Shown: positions 25,078 to 34,899, numbered from the stretch's first letter. The stretch is DNA of 61,056 bases from Clostridia bacterium (GCA_017501885.1 JAFVWA010000119.1:1-61056); one strand, 5' to 3'. Program-made: numbers and translations. Notes: generated by a model from the sequence alone, not told the origin.

Positions 25078-25102
25078 AATTGCAACCAAAAAGGTTGCAA
25101 TT
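25078..25102 (+). promoter_or_regulatory. Perfect 10-bp inverted repeat over the transcription start (candidate Rrf2/IscR operator)
   Basis: Arms AATTGCAACC (25078-25087) and GGTTGCAATT (25093-25102) flank five A. It directly follows the -10 box of the operon that begins with an Rrf2 regulator, the position expected for a self-repression site. It could also form a hairpin at the very 5' end of the mRNA. Confidence 0.65.
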
Positions 25103-25127
25103 GCTATTTGTGTTAAGGGTAGAAAGA

Positions 25128-25529
25128 ATGAAACTATCTTCTAAAACAAAATACGGGCTAAAAGCTTGTCATTTTTTAGGGCTTAATTACCCCGACAACC
25201 CTGTTTCTGCAAGCACGCTTGAAAACTATATTTCAGTATCGGGAAAGTATTTGGAAAAGATTATGAGAATGCTGTCCACAAGGGGTATAGTTACGGCAAG
25301 TAGGGGTGCAAGCGGTGGATATTTTCTTGCTCGTCCACCAAAGGAAATTACGGTTGGGGAAATAGTCCGTGCGCTTGAAGACGACATTGAACTTGTCGAA
25401 TGTGTTAAAGAAGACGGCAAGTGCAAATGTTGCCCTACAAGTAGAGTTTGGAAAAAACTTCACGAAGGTATTAACAGTCTTTTAGACGATATGAACTTAG
25501 AGCAAGTTATTAAAGGAGAAATTCGTTAA
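25128..25529 (+). CDS. iscR: Rrf2/IscR-family transcriptional regulator
   Basis: A 133-aa winged-helix regulator: MKLSSKTKYGLKACHFL at the N-terminus, a recognition region SGKYLEKIMRMLSTRGIVTASRGASGGYFLARP, and a Cys cluster CVKEDGKCKCC near residues 90-104 that can hold an Fe-S cluster in this family. ATG 25128 is chosen over an in-frame frame opening at 25080, because the family begins with MKLS and AGAAAG lies just upstream; the longer form would start within the palindrome. iscS follows by 12 bp, so the operon is regulator-desulfurase-scaffold, as in Fe-S control circuits. Confidence 0.9.
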   Translation: MKLSSKTKYGLKACHFLGLNYPDNPVSASTLENYISVSGKYLEKIMRMLSTRGIVTASRGASGGYFLARPPKEITVGEIVRALEDDIELVECVKEDGKCKCCPTSRVWKKLHEGINSLLDDMNLEQVIKGEIR

Positions 25530-25541
25530 ACGGAGAGAACT

Positions 25542-26732
25542 ATGGTAAAAACACCTATTTATTTTGACCACGCGGCAACAACTCCGCTCGATAAAAAAGT
25601 TTTAGACAAAATGATGCCATACCTTACCGACAACTTCGGTAACGCTAACAGCCAACACGTTTTTGGTAGAAACGCCGTAAAAGGGGTAGACGATGCAAGA
25701 GATACGATTGCAGGTTTTATTAACTGTAAGCCAAGCGAACTCTATTTTACGTCAGGCGGAACGGAAGCGGATAACTGGGCACTTCGCGGTGTAGCGCACG
25801 CTTATAAAAATAAGGGCAAGCACTTAATCATAAGCCCCATCGAACACGCGGCAATGATAGTTACGGCTAAAGCACTCGTAAAAGAAGGTTTTAGCGTAGA
25901 CTTTATGAAAGTTGACAAGGACGGCTTTATTGATTTAGAGCACCTTAAAAGCATTATTCGTGACGACACAATTTTCGTAGGTTGCATGCTCGCAAACAAC
26001 GAAGTTGGAACTATTGAGCCTATAAAAGAAATGGCAAAGATTGCACACGAAAAGGGCGCTATCGCATTTACCGATGCCGTTCAAGCGGCAGGCGTTTTGG
26101 ATATAGACGTTAAAGATTTAGGCGTTGACCTTATGAGTATGAGTTCGCACAAAATTTACGGACCAAAAGGCGTTGGCGCATTGTATATAAGAAACGGCTT
26201 AAAGGTAGAAAGCATTATCACGGGTGGTCATCAAGAACGCACCAAGCGTGGCGGAACTACCAACGTTGCAGGTGTAGTCGGCTTTGCTGAAGCTTTTAGA
26301 TTAGCGATGGCTGACAGAGAGAAAAATTTTGAATACGTAACTTCTTTAAGAGACCGTTTTATCGATAGAATTTTACAAGAAGTGCCATATGTAAAACTTA
26401 ACGGACCTTATAAAACTAACAGACTTCCTGCAAACGCAGACTTTTCTTTCGAGTATATCGAAGGCGAATCAATTCTCTTTAGTTTAGATTTAGCAGGAAT
26501 TGCAGTATCTTCTGGTTCCGCATGTTCGTCGGGTTCGTTAGAGCCATCGCACGTTCTTCTCTCGTTAGGTCTTCCCGAAGAATTAGCGCACGGCTCAATA
26601 AGATTTTCTTTCGGTAAGCACAACACGGTAGAAGAAGTTGACTATGCGGTAGAAGAGATTAAGTCTGCCGTTAAGAGATTGAGAGAAATGTCCCCACTAT
26701 TTAACGCAAAAGGAGAAATCAAAAATGTATAA
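25542..26732 (+). CDS. iscS: Cysteine desulfurase (IscS/NifS)
   Basis: A 396-aa PLP enzyme that takes sulfur from cysteine for Fe-S cluster assembly. Motifs: YFDHAATTPLDKKV, GGTEADNWALRG, the LANNEVGTIEPI block, PLP-lysine site SMSSHKIYGPKGVGALY and the persulfide loop SGSACSSGSLEPSHVL. GGAGAG precedes the ATG. It overlaps iscU by 8 bp. Confidence 0.95.
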   Translation: MVKTPIYFDHAATTPLDKKVLDKMMPYLTDNFGNANSQHVFGRNAVKGVDDARDTIAGFINCKPSELYFTSGGTEADNWALRGVAHAYKNKGKHLIISPIEHAAMIVTAKALVKEGFSVDFMKVDKDGFIDLEHLKSIIRDDTIFVGCMLANNEVGTIEPIKEMAKIAHEKGAIAFTDAVQAAGVLDIDVKDLGVDLMSMSSHKIYGPKGVGALYIRNGLKVESIITGGHQERTKRGGTTNVAGVVGFAEAFRLAMADREKNFEYVTSLRDRFIDRILQEVPYVKLNGPYKTNRLPANADFSFEYIEGESILFSLDLAGIAVSSGSACSSGSLEPSHVLLSLGLPEELAHGSIRFSFGKHNTVEEVDYAVEEIKSAVKRLREMSPLFNAKGEIKNV

Positions 26733-27093
26733 CGAAAAAGTAATGGAAGTATTCCGCAACCCCAAAAACGTAGGTGAAATCGAAAACCCAGACGGCGTTG
26801 GCAGAGTTGGTAACGCAAGCTGTGGTGATATAATGGAAATTCAACTTAAAATAGAAAACGATATTATCGTTGACGCAAAGTTTAGAACTTTCGGTTGTGC
26901 AGCTGCAATCGCAACGAGTTCTACCGCTACTGAAATGGTAAAGGGCATGACTGTTGAAGATGCATTAAAGCTGACCAACAAAAAGGTTGTTGAAACCTTA
27001 GGCGGACTCCCTGCTCAAAAACTCCACTGTTCAGTTTTAGCAGAAGAAGCTATTAAGAAGGCCATTGAAGACTATCTTTCTAAGAAGAAATAA
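26725..27093 (+). CDS. iscU: Fe-S cluster assembly scaffold IscU/NifU N-terminal type
   Basis: A 122-aa scaffold protein. The three ligand cysteines are visible in GNASCGDIMEI (about 33), FGCAAAIATSS (about 60) and LHCSVLAEEAI (about 102). MYNEKVMEVFRNPKNVGEIENPDGVG is the usual opening. It is translationally coupled to iscS by an 8-bp overlap with AAAGGAG ahead of the ATG. Its last codons form the left arm of repeat copy A. Confidence 0.95.
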   Translation: MYNEKVMEVFRNPKNVGEIENPDGVGRVGNASCGDIMEIQLKIENDIIVDAKFRTFGCAAAIATSSTATEMVKGMTVEDALKLTNKKVVETLGGLPAQKLHCSVLAEEAIKKAIEDYLSKKK

Positions 27094-27202
27094 GCGTCGC
27101 AATACTGCGTTTACTGGTCTACGTGCTTGACCTTGATGACCAGACGGTCAATCAATTCCAATCACTTGCTCGAGCCTTGTCCTGCTCGTTTCTTTCTCCT
27201 TA
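27084..27202 (+). repeat. Dispersed structured repeat, copy A
   Basis: The core (27096-27193) has the shared blocks CGCAATACTGCG (a CGCA/TGCG mini-hairpin), TTGATGACCAGACGGTC inside a TTGACC/GGTCAA stem, ATCAATTCCAATC, and the 3' hairpin CGAGC / GCTCG around CTTGTCCT, ending GTTTCT. Imperfect outer arms pair AAGAAGAAA with the TTTCTTTCT side. A lone extra CGCAATACTGCG follows at 27223-27234. It begins at the iscU stop codon and lies before the shared terminator. Confidence 0.8.
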
Positions 27203-27251
27203 GATTTAGATGAAAAAACTGTCGCAATACTGCGTTTATCTTATAAAAACA

Positions 27252-27290
27252 AAAGCGCCCTGCCGTAATCGGCAGGGCGCACTTTTTATT
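27252..27290. terminator. Bidirectional terminator between iscU and the AEC transporter gene
   Basis: An 11-bp GC-rich stem (27255-27265 with 27270-27280), loop TAAT. T-runs exist on both strands (ACTTTTTATT on plus; TTTTGTTTTT on minus), so it can serve both converging units. Confidence 0.92.
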
Positions 27291-27296
27291 AAATCA

Positions 27297-28304
27297 TTAA
27301 ATTATTAAACAAAGTATCATATACAAAATAGGAATGGTTGCGATAGAGATAATTGTCGTTCCTAAAGTATAAACGACGGAGTTTTCGATATCGCCTTTAT
27401 TTTTGTCAGCAAGTGGAGATGCAAGACCTGCGGTTGGCATACTAAATGCCATAAACACGCCGAGAAGCATATATTTATCAATGATATCAAGCCCAAAAGC
27501 AAACTTAATTGCTATCAAAAGTGCGATAATCAAAGTGGGGCAAACAATAAGTTTGATTGCCGAAGCATAGTAAGTTTTCCAACTTGTAAATATTTTAAGA
27601 AGATTTACGCTTGCCATTTTCATACCGAGTATGGTCATTGAAAGTGGGGTTACAAGGTTAGAGAAATGCGTGGTAAACATGCTGACTTCTGGCACAACGT
27701 CTTTAACCTTTAACAAGTTAAGCACTACGCCTATCGCAAAGCCTAAAACTACGGGGTTAGTTAAAATAGTTTTAACGTTGAGTTTGCTTTTGCCACCGGA
27801 AATCACGTAATCTCCCAAAGTTAACATTGCAAGGTTTGTGATAATGTTGATAATAATTAAAACGGCAAGCGCAGGTGAGTTTTCGCCTAAAACAGCCATC
27901 GCAAGAGGAATTCCCAAAAATCCGTTGTTGGAAAAAATGGCTGAAAACCTAAGCATTCCGCGTTTTTTGTTATTCCAAAGCACAACTTCTTCAGTAAGTT
28001 CCCCGTCGTAGAGATTAGGGCGCTCAAAAGCGGTGAGTGGCTTTGATACAAAGAACAAAATCAACGTATATCCTATGCCAATTATTGCAGAAACACCCAA
28101 CGTTCCAAGAGAGTTTTTAGAAAAACTAACGTTGTTTACCGTGCTCGTCATTATAAAAAACAGCATTGCAACGGTCGTTAAAATTTTAGATAGCACGCCA
28201 GAGTGTTCGGGTTTTAACAGTTTGGATTTAACGAGAAAAAAGCCAGGCATGGCAAGAGCCACGAACATAAGCACTTTTCTCAGCATCTCAATAAACGCGT
28301 CCAT
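27297..28304 (-). CDS. AEC family transporter (auxin efflux carrier type)
   Basis: A 335-aa membrane protein with about ten hydrophobic segments arranged as two halves. Typical features are MPGFFLVKSKLLKP near the N-terminus, SAIFSNNGFLGIPLAMAVLGE and the C-terminal FMAFSMPTAGLASPLADK block. The family exports or imports organic anions such as malate; the substrate here cannot be told. TAGGAGA precedes the start on the minus strand. Confidence 0.9.
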   Translation of the reverse strand: MDAFIEMLRKVLMFVALAMPGFFLVKSKLLKPEHSGVLSKILTTVAMLFFIMTSTVNNVSFSKNSLGTLGVSAIIGIGYTLILFFVSKPLTAFERPNLYDGELTEEVVLWNNKKRGMLRFSAIFSNNGFLGIPLAMAVLGENSPALAVLIIINIITNLAMLTLGDYVISGGKSKLNVKTILTNPVVLGFAIGVVLNLLKVKDVVPEVSMFTTHFSNLVTPLSMTILGMKMASVNLLKIFTSWKTYYASAIKLIVCPTLIIALLIAIKFAFGLDIIDKYMLLGVFMAFSMPTAGLASPLADKNKGDIENSVVYTLGTTIISIATIPILYMILCLII

Positions 28305-28385
28305 AAATTCTCCTAAACAAAGATGAGTTTATTGTAAAGTATTTGTCAAAAAAAGTCAAGCACAGACAATACTAAGTGTTATATA

Positions 28386-28417
28386 AAATACGCCTTACCA
28401 AGCGGTAAGGCGTATTT
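28386..28417 (-). terminator. Terminator after the GDPD gene (minus strand)
   Basis: A 14-bp stem (28386-28399 with 28404-28417) and loop AAGC directly next to the GDPD stop codon; on the minus strand the arm is followed by a TTTTATAT tract. Confidence 0.88.
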
Positions 28418-29140
28418 TTAATCTTTATTAGGAATAAAATGTTCAAAAATTATATTGTCGCAATGGTTTTTGATTTTATCGTAAACTTCTTGACTTTTGA
28501 CCGTCCAACCAAGCACCGCTTTATTTTTGGTTTTGCGTTTTGTTAAGGGTAAATCAGCATAACGCATACTTATAAAATCAGGTTTTACTAAAAAGTTAAG
28601 AGACAAATGCTTTAACACGTGGCGAGTAAACCATTTTTCTCCGTCCGCTTTAGAAGTTCCTAAAACTCCCCTTATTATATGCGGAGCAATTTTTCTAACC
28701 TTGTTTATATGCAAGGGGTTAAAAGACTGAATGGCGATTTCGCCCTGATATTCAAAAAGTTCGTCTAAAACTCTTTCGACGATTAGCTCGTCCTTTTGGT
28801 TTTTGATTTCAATTAAGATAGGCACTTTGCCGTTAACCGCAAACAAGACGTCGCGTAGCGTTGGAATACCTTCGTCAGTTCCCACGATTTTAAGGGTATT
28901 TATATATGAACTATCAAAGTCGTTTATGTGTCCTTCCACCCCCGTCATTCTCTTTAAAAACCCGTCGTGGAAAGAGTAAATAACCCCGTCTTTGGACGCC
29001 CAAAGGTCGATTTCTATGGCGTAACCGTTATGGACGGCATTTTTATATGCGGTAAGGGTGTTTTCAGCAGTATCTCCGCCCCAAAGACCACGGTGGGCAA
29101 TGGGAAGTGTTTTTAGCCAATGACCTTGCGGAATTCTCAT
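28418..29140 (-). CDS. ugpQ: Glycerophosphodiester phosphodiesterase
   Basis: A 240-aa cytosolic TIM-barrel enzyme that splits glycerophosphodiesters into glycerol-3-phosphate and an alcohol. Motifs: [20 protein letters not shown] (catalytic His and Arg, metal Glu), [20 protein letters not shown] (metal Glu and Asp, second His), then [10 protein letters not shown] and LIEIKNQ. It has no signal peptide. The ATG at 29140 has AAGGAG on the minus strand; longer in-frame extensions upstream run into the lepA gene and are not coding. Confidence 0.93.
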   Translation of the reverse strand: MRIPQGHWLKTLPIAHRGLWGGDTAENTLTAYKNAVHNGYAIEIDLWASKDGVIYSFHDGFLKRMTGVEGHINDFDSSYINTLKIVGTDEGIPTLRDVLFAVNGKVPILIEIKNQKDELIVERVLDELFEYQGEIAIQSFNPLHINKVRKIAPHIIRGVLGTSKADGEKWFTRHVLKHLSLNFLVKPDFISMRYADLPLTKRKTKNKAVLGWTVKSQEVYDKIKNHCDNIIFEHFIPNKD

Positions 29141-29225
29141 TTTAACTCCTTTTCTATGCTTGCAAAAAATCAAAGTATGGTATATACTGTATATATCTTT
29201 TTTATTATATAAAATTAGGAAAGTT

Positions 29226-31037
29226 ATGTCAACGAAAAAGGAAAATATAAGAAATTTTTGCATAGTAGCGCACATCGACCACGGAAAGTCCACCCTTGCC
29301 GATAGGCTTATGGAAAAGACGGGACAAGTATCCGAGCGCGATATGGAAGAGCAACTTTTAGACTCTATGGACTTAGAGCGCGAAAGGGGCATTACCATAA
29401 AACTCACCCCCGTTAGAATGTTTTATAAGGCAAAGGACGGAAAGGAATACACCTTTAACCTTATAGACACCCCCGGTCACGTGGACTTTACCTACGAAGT
29501 TTCGCGTTCCTTAAAAGCATGCGAAGGCGCAATTTTGATAGTAGACGCAACACAAGGTGTTCAGGCGCAAACTCTTGCAAACGCATACCTTGCGATAGAT
29601 AACGACTTAGAGATAATGCCCGTTATAAACAAGATGGACTTAGCGTCCGCCCGTCCTGACGAAGCCGCCGCTGAAATAGAAAATATTTTGGGGGTAGACG
29701 CATCTGACGCGCCGAGAATTTCTGCTAAAAACGGTCTTAATATTGAAGACGTTTTAGAACAAGTAATTCAAAAAATCCCTGCGCCCAACGGCAATGACGA
29801 CGCACCGTTAAAAGCGCTTATATTTGACAGTTTTTACGATAACTTTAAGGGCGTTATATGTTTTGTCCGCATAGTTGACGGCGTGGTTAAAGTAGGCACT
29901 AAGATAAAAACCTTTATGTCCGATAAAGAATTCGTTGTTACAGAAGTCGGTGTTTTCTCACCTAAAATGACTGTGAAAGAAAGCCTTGCTTCGGGCGAAG
30001 TAGGTTATATTGCAGCGAGTATCAAAAGCATTGAAGACACGGCTGTTGGCGACACTATTACGGAGGTTAACAATCCTGCACCTGAACCCTTGCCCGGTTA
30101 TAAAAAGGCACTACCTATGGTGTTCTCAGGTGTGTTCCCACTTGACGGAAGTAAGTTTGGCGACTTAAAAGACGCTCTTTTAAAACTTAAACTAAACGAC
30201 GCAGCGCTCTCTATCGAGCCTGATAACTCCGCCGCACTCGGCTTTGGTTTTAGATGTGGATTTTTAGGGCTACTTCACATGGACGTTATTCAAGAACGTA
30301 TCGAACGTGAGTTTGATTTGCAAATCATAACCACCGCCCCGTCAGTTTCTTATAAAGTTTATAAAACAGACGGCACACAAATGGTTGTAGAAAACCCAAC
30401 CCATTTGCCACCGACTACTGAAATCGATTATATGGAAGAGCCTATTATTAAGGCGAGCATTTTCACTCCGCCAGACTACGTTGGACCTATTATGGAGCTC
30501 TGTCAGTTTAAGCGCGGTGTTTACAAGGATATGGTATACCTTGATAAAACGCGTGTGGAAATGAAATACGAACTTCCACTAAACGAAATAATTTACGACT
30601 TTTTCGATAGCTTAAAGTCGAGAACAAAAGGATACGCATCTTTTGACTACGAACTTGCAGGTTACCAAAAGAGCGACCTTGTAAAACTTGATATGCTTCT
30701 TAACGGGGATATTTGCGATGCGCTTTCGATAATCGTGCATAAGGACAAAGCGTATGAGCGCGGACGTCAAATAGCCGAGAAATTAAAGGACGTTATCCCA
30801 CGTCAAATGTTTGAAATTCCCATTCAGGCGGCGGTTGGCGGTAAGATAATCGCGAGAGAAACGGTTAAAGCGTTTAGAAAAGACGTATTGGCAAAATGCT
30901 ACGGCGGTGACGTTACCAGAAAGAAAAAACTTCTTGAAAAGCAAAAAGAAGGTAAAAAGAAAATGCGTTCTATCGGCTCGGTTGAAATTCCGTCCGAAGC
31001 ATTTATTGAAATACTTAAAACTGACAACGACAAGTAG
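29226..31037 (+). CDS. lepA: Elongation factor 4 (LepA)
   Basis: A 603-aa translational GTPase that acts on stalled ribosomes. G1 [14 protein letters not shown], switch RERGITIK, G3 [13 protein letters not shown]4 NKMDL, and the LepA-specific C-terminus with PVHALS-like [38 protein letters not shown]. The start at 29226 follows AGGAAAG, and the family N-terminus agrees. Divergent from the GDPD gene; the 85-bp gap is AT-rich and must hold both promoters. Confidence 0.97.
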   Translation: MSTKKENIRNFCIVAHIDHGKSTLADRLMEKTGQVSERDMEEQLLDSMDLERERGITIKLTPVRMFYKAKDGKEYTFNLIDTPGHVDFTYEVSRSLKACEGAILIVDATQGVQAQTLANAYLAIDNDLEIMPVINKMDLASARPDEAAAEIENILGVDASDAPRISAKNGLNIEDVLEQVIQKIPAPNGNDDAPLKALIFDSFYDNFKGVICFVRIVDGVVKVGTKIKTFMSDKEFVVTEVGVFSPKMTVKESLASGEVGYIAASIKSIEDTAVGDTITEVNNPAPEPLPGYKKALPMVFSGVFPLDGSKFGDLKDALLKLKLNDAALSIEPDNSAALGFGFRCGFLGLLHMDVIQERIEREFDLQIITTAPSVSYKVYKTDGTQMVVENPTHLPPTTEIDYMEEPIIKASIFTPPDYVGPIMELCQFKRGVYKDMVYLDKTRVEMKYELPLNEIIYDFFDSLKSRTKGYASFDYELAGYQKSDLVKLDMLLNGDICDALSIIVHKDKAYERGRQIAEKLKDVIPRQMFEIPIQAAVGGKIIARETVKAFRKDVLAKCYGGDVTRKKKLLEKQKEGKKKMRSIGSVEIPSEAFIEILKTDNDK

Positions 31038-31059
31038 TGACTTAAAAAAGGAGAGTATT

Positions 31060-32154
31060 ATGAAAAACTTTACAGTTTCGGACAAGTTTGAAGGCGGTAA
31101 CATAATCGTTGACAAAATAGAAGGTAACGACGTTTATATTAAACCTGATTTTAGAGATAGCAATCCTTGGTTTAGTTGGGCAATGAAAGTAGAAGGTGCT
31201 AACGGCTTAAAGCTTAACTTTAACGTTGAAAGACCGATAGTAGGAAGGTTTGGCCCACAAGCAACCGTCGGATATTTTGGACCTGCCGTAAGCCACGACC
31301 TAAAAACGTGGAAATGGCTATATCCAGAAAACCCCGTAACGGAAATGGACGAACTTTATCATTTTACCTATCAATTTGGCGAAAACGAAGACTGTGTTTA
31401 CTTTGCTCATCACATGGTTTATAACGTGTGCAACTTTGACTTTGATAAACAATACGGTTTAGAAATAAAAGAACTCTGTAAAGACGTTGACGGCACTTCT
31501 TGTCCATACGTTACTTTTGGCGAAGGAGATAAAGTAATTCTTTTAACTTCTCGCCACCACGCGTGCGAAGCGCCTGCAAGTTACGTTTTGCACGGAGCAA
31601 TGCAAGAACTTATAGAAAACCCCTTAGACGGCTTTAAGATTATTTGCGTTCCTTTCGTAGACGTAAGGGGTGTGGTTAAAGGTGACCAAGGAAAGGGTAG
31701 ACTTCCACACGACCACAACCGTGATTATAACTATGACGAGCCGTCTATTTATCCCACGGTTAAGGCTATAAAAGAAATTGTAAAGAATAACCCAATAAAA
31801 TATTCATTCGACTTTCACGATCCCATGAGTGCGGGTAGCGATAAAATTTGCATCGTAAATCATGGTGGACATTGGGAACAAGAAGACCAACGACTTTCCG
31901 AACTTTATGCAAACTTATCGGCAGAATACGACGGTGCGTTTAAGCACGTTCAAGGCTCGATAACTCGCATAAAAACAATTCCTGGCATGTTTTCTACTTA
32001 CGTTGGCGAAGATCCAAGGGTTAGATATGCAACCACTATTGAAGCGCCATACTATGGTTGTCCCGAAAACATGATGACCGAAGAAAGTTATAAAAAGTCG
32101 GGCAGAGCGTTTGCTAACGCAATTAGACAACTCATTAAAGAAATAGATAAATAG
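31060..32154 (+). CDS. M14-family zinc carboxypeptidase (cytosolic carboxypeptidase-like)
   Basis: A 364-aa protein with the domain order of cytosolic carboxypeptidases (M14D/AGBL-like): an N-terminal beta domain of about 130 residues (SNPWFSWAMKVEGANG) followed by the peptidase. Zinc ligands are in TSRHHACEAPASYVLHG (HxxE) and in KYSFDFHDP (second His). The DVRGVVKGDQGKGRLPHDHNRDYN segment matches the family region before the second His. There is no signal peptide. AAGGAGAG precedes ATG 31060. It lies between lepA and hemW in the same direction. The substrate is unknown. Confidence 0.82.
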   Translation: MKNFTVSDKFEGGNIIVDKIEGNDVYIKPDFRDSNPWFSWAMKVEGANGLKLNFNVERPIVGRFGPQATVGYFGPAVSHDLKTWKWLYPENPVTEMDELYHFTYQFGENEDCVYFAHHMVYNVCNFDFDKQYGLEIKELCKDVDGTSCPYVTFGEGDKVILLTSRHHACEAPASYVLHGAMQELIENPLDGFKIICVPFVDVRGVVKGDQGKGRLPHDHNRDYNYDEPSIYPTVKAIKEIVKNNPIKYSFDFHDPMSAGSDKICIVNHGGHWEQEDQRLSELYANLSAEYDGAFKHVQGSITRIKTIPGMFSTYVGEDPRVRYATTIEAPYYGCPENMMTEESYKKSGRAFANAIRQLIKEIDK

Positions 32155-32163
32155 GACGATAAA

Positions 32164-33273
32164 ATGGCAGGAATTTATATTCACGTTCCCTTTTGTAAAA
32201 GCAAGTGTTCGTATTGCGACTTTGCTTCATACCCAAAGGAAATAGGCAAAACTGAAAGTTATTTTGCATGTCTTTACCGCGAGATAGAAGGTAGGGGCAG
32301 ACAACTTAACGGCAGAGTTTTCGATACCGTGTATATCGGTGGTGGAACACCGTCGGTTGTGGACTCAAAGTTTATCGTAGGGGCAATAAGACAAGTGAAA
32401 AAGTTTTTCACGCTCTCTCAAAACCCCGAAATTACTATTGAACTTAATCCAGGCACGGTTACCCCCGAAAAGATAAAAGAGTATAAAAGCGTTGGAATCA
32501 ATAGATTTTCAGTCGGATTGCAAACGGGTTACGACGACCAACTCAAACGCTTGAATCGTATACATACTGCAAAGGACTTTTTGCTTTGCGCCAATATGTT
32601 AAAGGGCGAAAATTTTAGTGCAGACATTTTAATAGGTCTTGCAAACCAAACGGTAGAGCAAGTTAAAAAGAGTATAGACCTTGCTATCGCAGGTGGTGCA
32701 AGCCATATATCAACTTACGCGCTAACCCCCGAAGTAGGCACGCCCATTTACACCGATTACCTAAACGGCGAACTGCTGTCTGACGACGAGGTAGCAGATA
32801 TCTATCACGAGATAGTTGATTACCTTAAAGAAAAGGGTTTTGATAGATACGAAGTTTCTAACTTCGCAAAACAAGGCTTTGAAAGTAAGCATAACCAAAA
32901 CTATTGGAAAAGGGGAGAATATATAGGCTTAGGTGTTTCGGCATCTTCCTTTATAGACGATAGGCGTTTTACGAATACCTTTAAGATAGACGAGTATATG
33001 AACGCAATCATCTTTAACAAGTCCCCCGAAATATCTTCCGAAATCATTGAAAAGGAAGACGCTAAGTTTGAGTTTGTAATGCTCGGGCTTAGAACGGCAA
33101 AGGGCATAGATAAAAAAGAGTTTAATAAACTGTTCGATTGCGATTTTGACAAAGAGTATTCTAACGCTCTTTTAGAAAAAGCACAGTATATAAACTCAAC
33201 TAAAAATTCACTTAGTATAAAGCCCGAATATCTATTCGTTCAAAACGATATAATTCTCGCTTTTATGAAATAA
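32164..33273 (+). CDS. hemW: HemW-like radical SAM protein (heme chaperone family)
   Basis: A 369-aa radical SAM protein. IYIHVPFCKSKCSYCDF holds the CxxxCxxC cluster motif, followed by Phe as in HemW rather than the CxC of true HemN coproporphyrinogen dehydrogenase. Further blocks are VYIGGGTPSVV, ELNPGTVT, RFSVGLQTGYDDQLKRLNR and HNQNYWKRGEYIGLG. The lepA-hemW neighbourhood is common in Bacillota and supports the call. Confidence 0.92.
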   Translation: MAGIYIHVPFCKSKCSYCDFASYPKEIGKTESYFACLYREIEGRGRQLNGRVFDTVYIGGGTPSVVDSKFIVGAIRQVKKFFTLSQNPEITIELNPGTVTPEKIKEYKSVGINRFSVGLQTGYDDQLKRLNRIHTAKDFLLCANMLKGENFSADILIGLANQTVEQVKKSIDLAIAGGASHISTYALTPEVGTPIYTDYLNGELLSDDEVADIYHEIVDYLKEKGFDRYEVSNFAKQGFESKHNQNYWKRGEYIGLGVSASSFIDDRRFTNTFKIDEYMNAIIFNKSPEISSEIIEKEDAKFEFVMLGLRTAKGIDKKEFNKLFDCDFDKEYSNALLEKAQYINSTKNSLSIKPEYLFVQNDIILAFMK

Positions 33274-33293
33274 CTGTATATACCAAAAACAAA

Positions 33294-33327
33294 AAACCAC
33301 GCTTAAATTAAGCGTGGTTTTTTCGTC
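33294..33327 (+). terminator. Rho-independent terminator after hemW
   Basis: A 12-bp stem (33294-33305 with 33309-33320), 3-nt loop AAT, T-run. Confidence 0.92.
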
Positions 33328-33401
33328 AAATAAAGTGCAAAAACACCTAAAAGGGCGCTAAAATTCCGTTTAGCAAAGTGCTACTATAAGCGGGGGTAGA
33401 T

Positions 33402-34229
33402 ATGACTATATACATAGAATACGTTTTAATAAACAATCTCTTGATAGATTATATTCTTATTAAAGGCACGCTCGCAACGACAGGCGTAAACGGGAAAAAA
33501 CTTCGCGTGTTTTTTTGCGCATTATTTTCTGCTGTTTTTTCGCTTGTCTATCCGCTGATAATTGCTCCGCTTTTTATAGTTACGCTAATCAAACTAAGTT
33601 TTGGCTTGTTTATAGTTTTTCTAAGCGCAAAATACCTATCGTTTAGAAGTTACTTTTTAAATACGGCCGTTTTCTTTTTTTATACCTTTTTAACAGGTGG
33701 CGCAATTTTTGGGATATTTTCGCTTTTTAATATCCCTACGGGAAAGGAAATAATAAGCGGACTCATAATTTTCCCCGTCTACTTCGTATACTTTTGCTTA
33801 AATAGTGTGGTTAAGTTTTTGTATAGAAGAAAAAACGTAGTTTCCTTTTGTTATCCAACCCAAATCACCATTTGCGGAGTAACCAAAAACTTGCAGGGAT
33901 TCTTAGATACGGGCAACGGTGTCTACGACGGTGATTCACCCGTAATATTTTGCAACAAAGCGATCGCTACTGAGTTTATAAATGGCGGAGCGTTACCGCC
34001 AATGAAAAAGATAAACGTTTGCACGGTTAACGGAAAAAGTCAAAAAATATGCTTAAAAAGTGAAAGCCTTGTGATATATATCGCAGGAAAAAAGAATATA
34101 TATAATAACGTAACCGTTTGTTTTACCGAGCAGGGCTTTGAAGACTGTTACCAGTTAATTTTGCACCCTGCTTTGTTAAAGGAGAGTTATGCTAAAAGTT
34201 CTATTTTGCAAACTGAAAAATCTGCTTGA
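33402..34229 (+). CDS. spoIIGA: Sporulation sigma-E factor-processing peptidase SpoIIGA
   Basis: A 275-aa membrane-embedded aspartic protease that activates pro-sigma-E in the mother cell. The N-terminal half has five hydrophobic segments and the typical [19 protein letters not shown] opening; the C-terminal half has the protease motif [12 protein letters not shown] with the catalytic Asp and the later [12 protein letters not shown] block. It overlaps sigE by 41 bp, more than usual for this pair. CGGGGG precedes the ATG. Confidence 0.94.
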   Translation: MTIYIEYVLINNLLIDYILIKGTLATTGVNGKKLRVFFCALFSAVFSLVYPLIIAPLFIVTLIKLSFGLFIVFLSAKYLSFRSYFLNTAVFFFYTFLTGGAIFGIFSLFNIPTGKEIISGLIIFPVYFVYFCLNSVVKFLYRRKNVVSFCYPTQITICGVTKNLQGFLDTGNGVYDGDSPVIFCNKAIATEFINGGALPPMKKINVCTVNGKSQKICLKSESLVIYIAGKKNIYNNVTVCFTEQGFEDCYQLILHPALLKESYAKSSILQTEKSA

Positions 34230-34899
34230 CAAGTTTGGTTTTAACCAAAATCTACTTCGATACGTAGGCGGAACTGACGTTTTGCCCAACCCCTTTTCCC
34301 CCGAAGAAGAAGCGGACATGTTAAATCGTTTAAGCCTTGGCGAACAGGGGATAAAGGACAAACTTATCGAACACAATTTGCGGTTAGTAGTGTATATCGC
34401 ACGCCGTTTTGAAAACACGGGAATTGACCTTGACGATTTAATATCAGTTGGCACCATAGGTTTAATAAAAGCCGTTCAATCGTTCAATGCCGAAAAGAAC
34501 ATAAAACTCGCAACCTACGCTTCCCGTTGCATAGAAAACGAAATTTTAATGCACCTTCGCCGTGCCGTCCGCACGCGTGCAGAAGTGTCTTTTGACGAGC
34601 CGTTAAATACCGATTGGGAAGGGAACGAACTCGTTTTATCCGACGTTATGGGCACCGACGGAGACGTTGTCTATAAAAAAATTGAAAGCGGAGTAGAAAG
34701 TGAATTATTAACCGAAGCCCTAAAAAAATTAAACGGTAGAGAAAAAGAAATAATGGAACTTCGCTACGGCTTAAACGGACAAGACGAACTAACCCAACGC
34801 GAAGTAGCCGATTTGCTTGGCATATCCCAGAGTTATATCTCTCGTTTAGAGAAGAAAATAATCGGGAGGTTAAAGAAGGAGTTTTCAAAAATCCTTTAA
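34189..34899 (+). CDS. sigE: RNA polymerase sporulation-specific sigma-E factor
   Basis: A 236-aa sigma-70 family factor. The amphipathic pro-sequence ([17 protein letters not shown]) is removed by SpoIIGA, followed by [15 protein letters not shown]. Region 2 reads [22 protein letters not shown] and [15 protein letters not shown], and region 4 reads [22 protein letters not shown]. The ATG at 34189 has AAAGGAG and lies within the spoIIGA frame. Repeat copies B1 and B2 follow. Confidence 0.95.
   Translation: MLKVLFCKLKNLLDKFGFNQNLLRYVGGTDVLPNPFSPEEEADMLNRLSLGEQGIKDKLIEHNLRLVVYIARRFENTGIDLDDLISVGTIGLIKAVQSFNAEKNIKLATYASRCIENEILMHLRRAVRTRAEVSFDEPLNTDWEGNELVLSDVMGTDGDVVYKKIESGVESELLTEALKKLNGREKEIMELRYGLNGQDELTQREVADLLGISQSYISRLEKKIIGRLKKEFSKIL

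Noticed and set aside
27084..27234. CRISPR array, suggested by the recurring GCAATACTGCG blocks
   Set aside because: The blocks are not regularly spaced, copies are kilobases apart and no cas genes are present.
32164..33273. Coproporphyrinogen III dehydrogenase (HemN)
   Set aside because: The residue after the CxxxCxxC cluster is Phe-type as in HemW, and the HemN CxC is absent.
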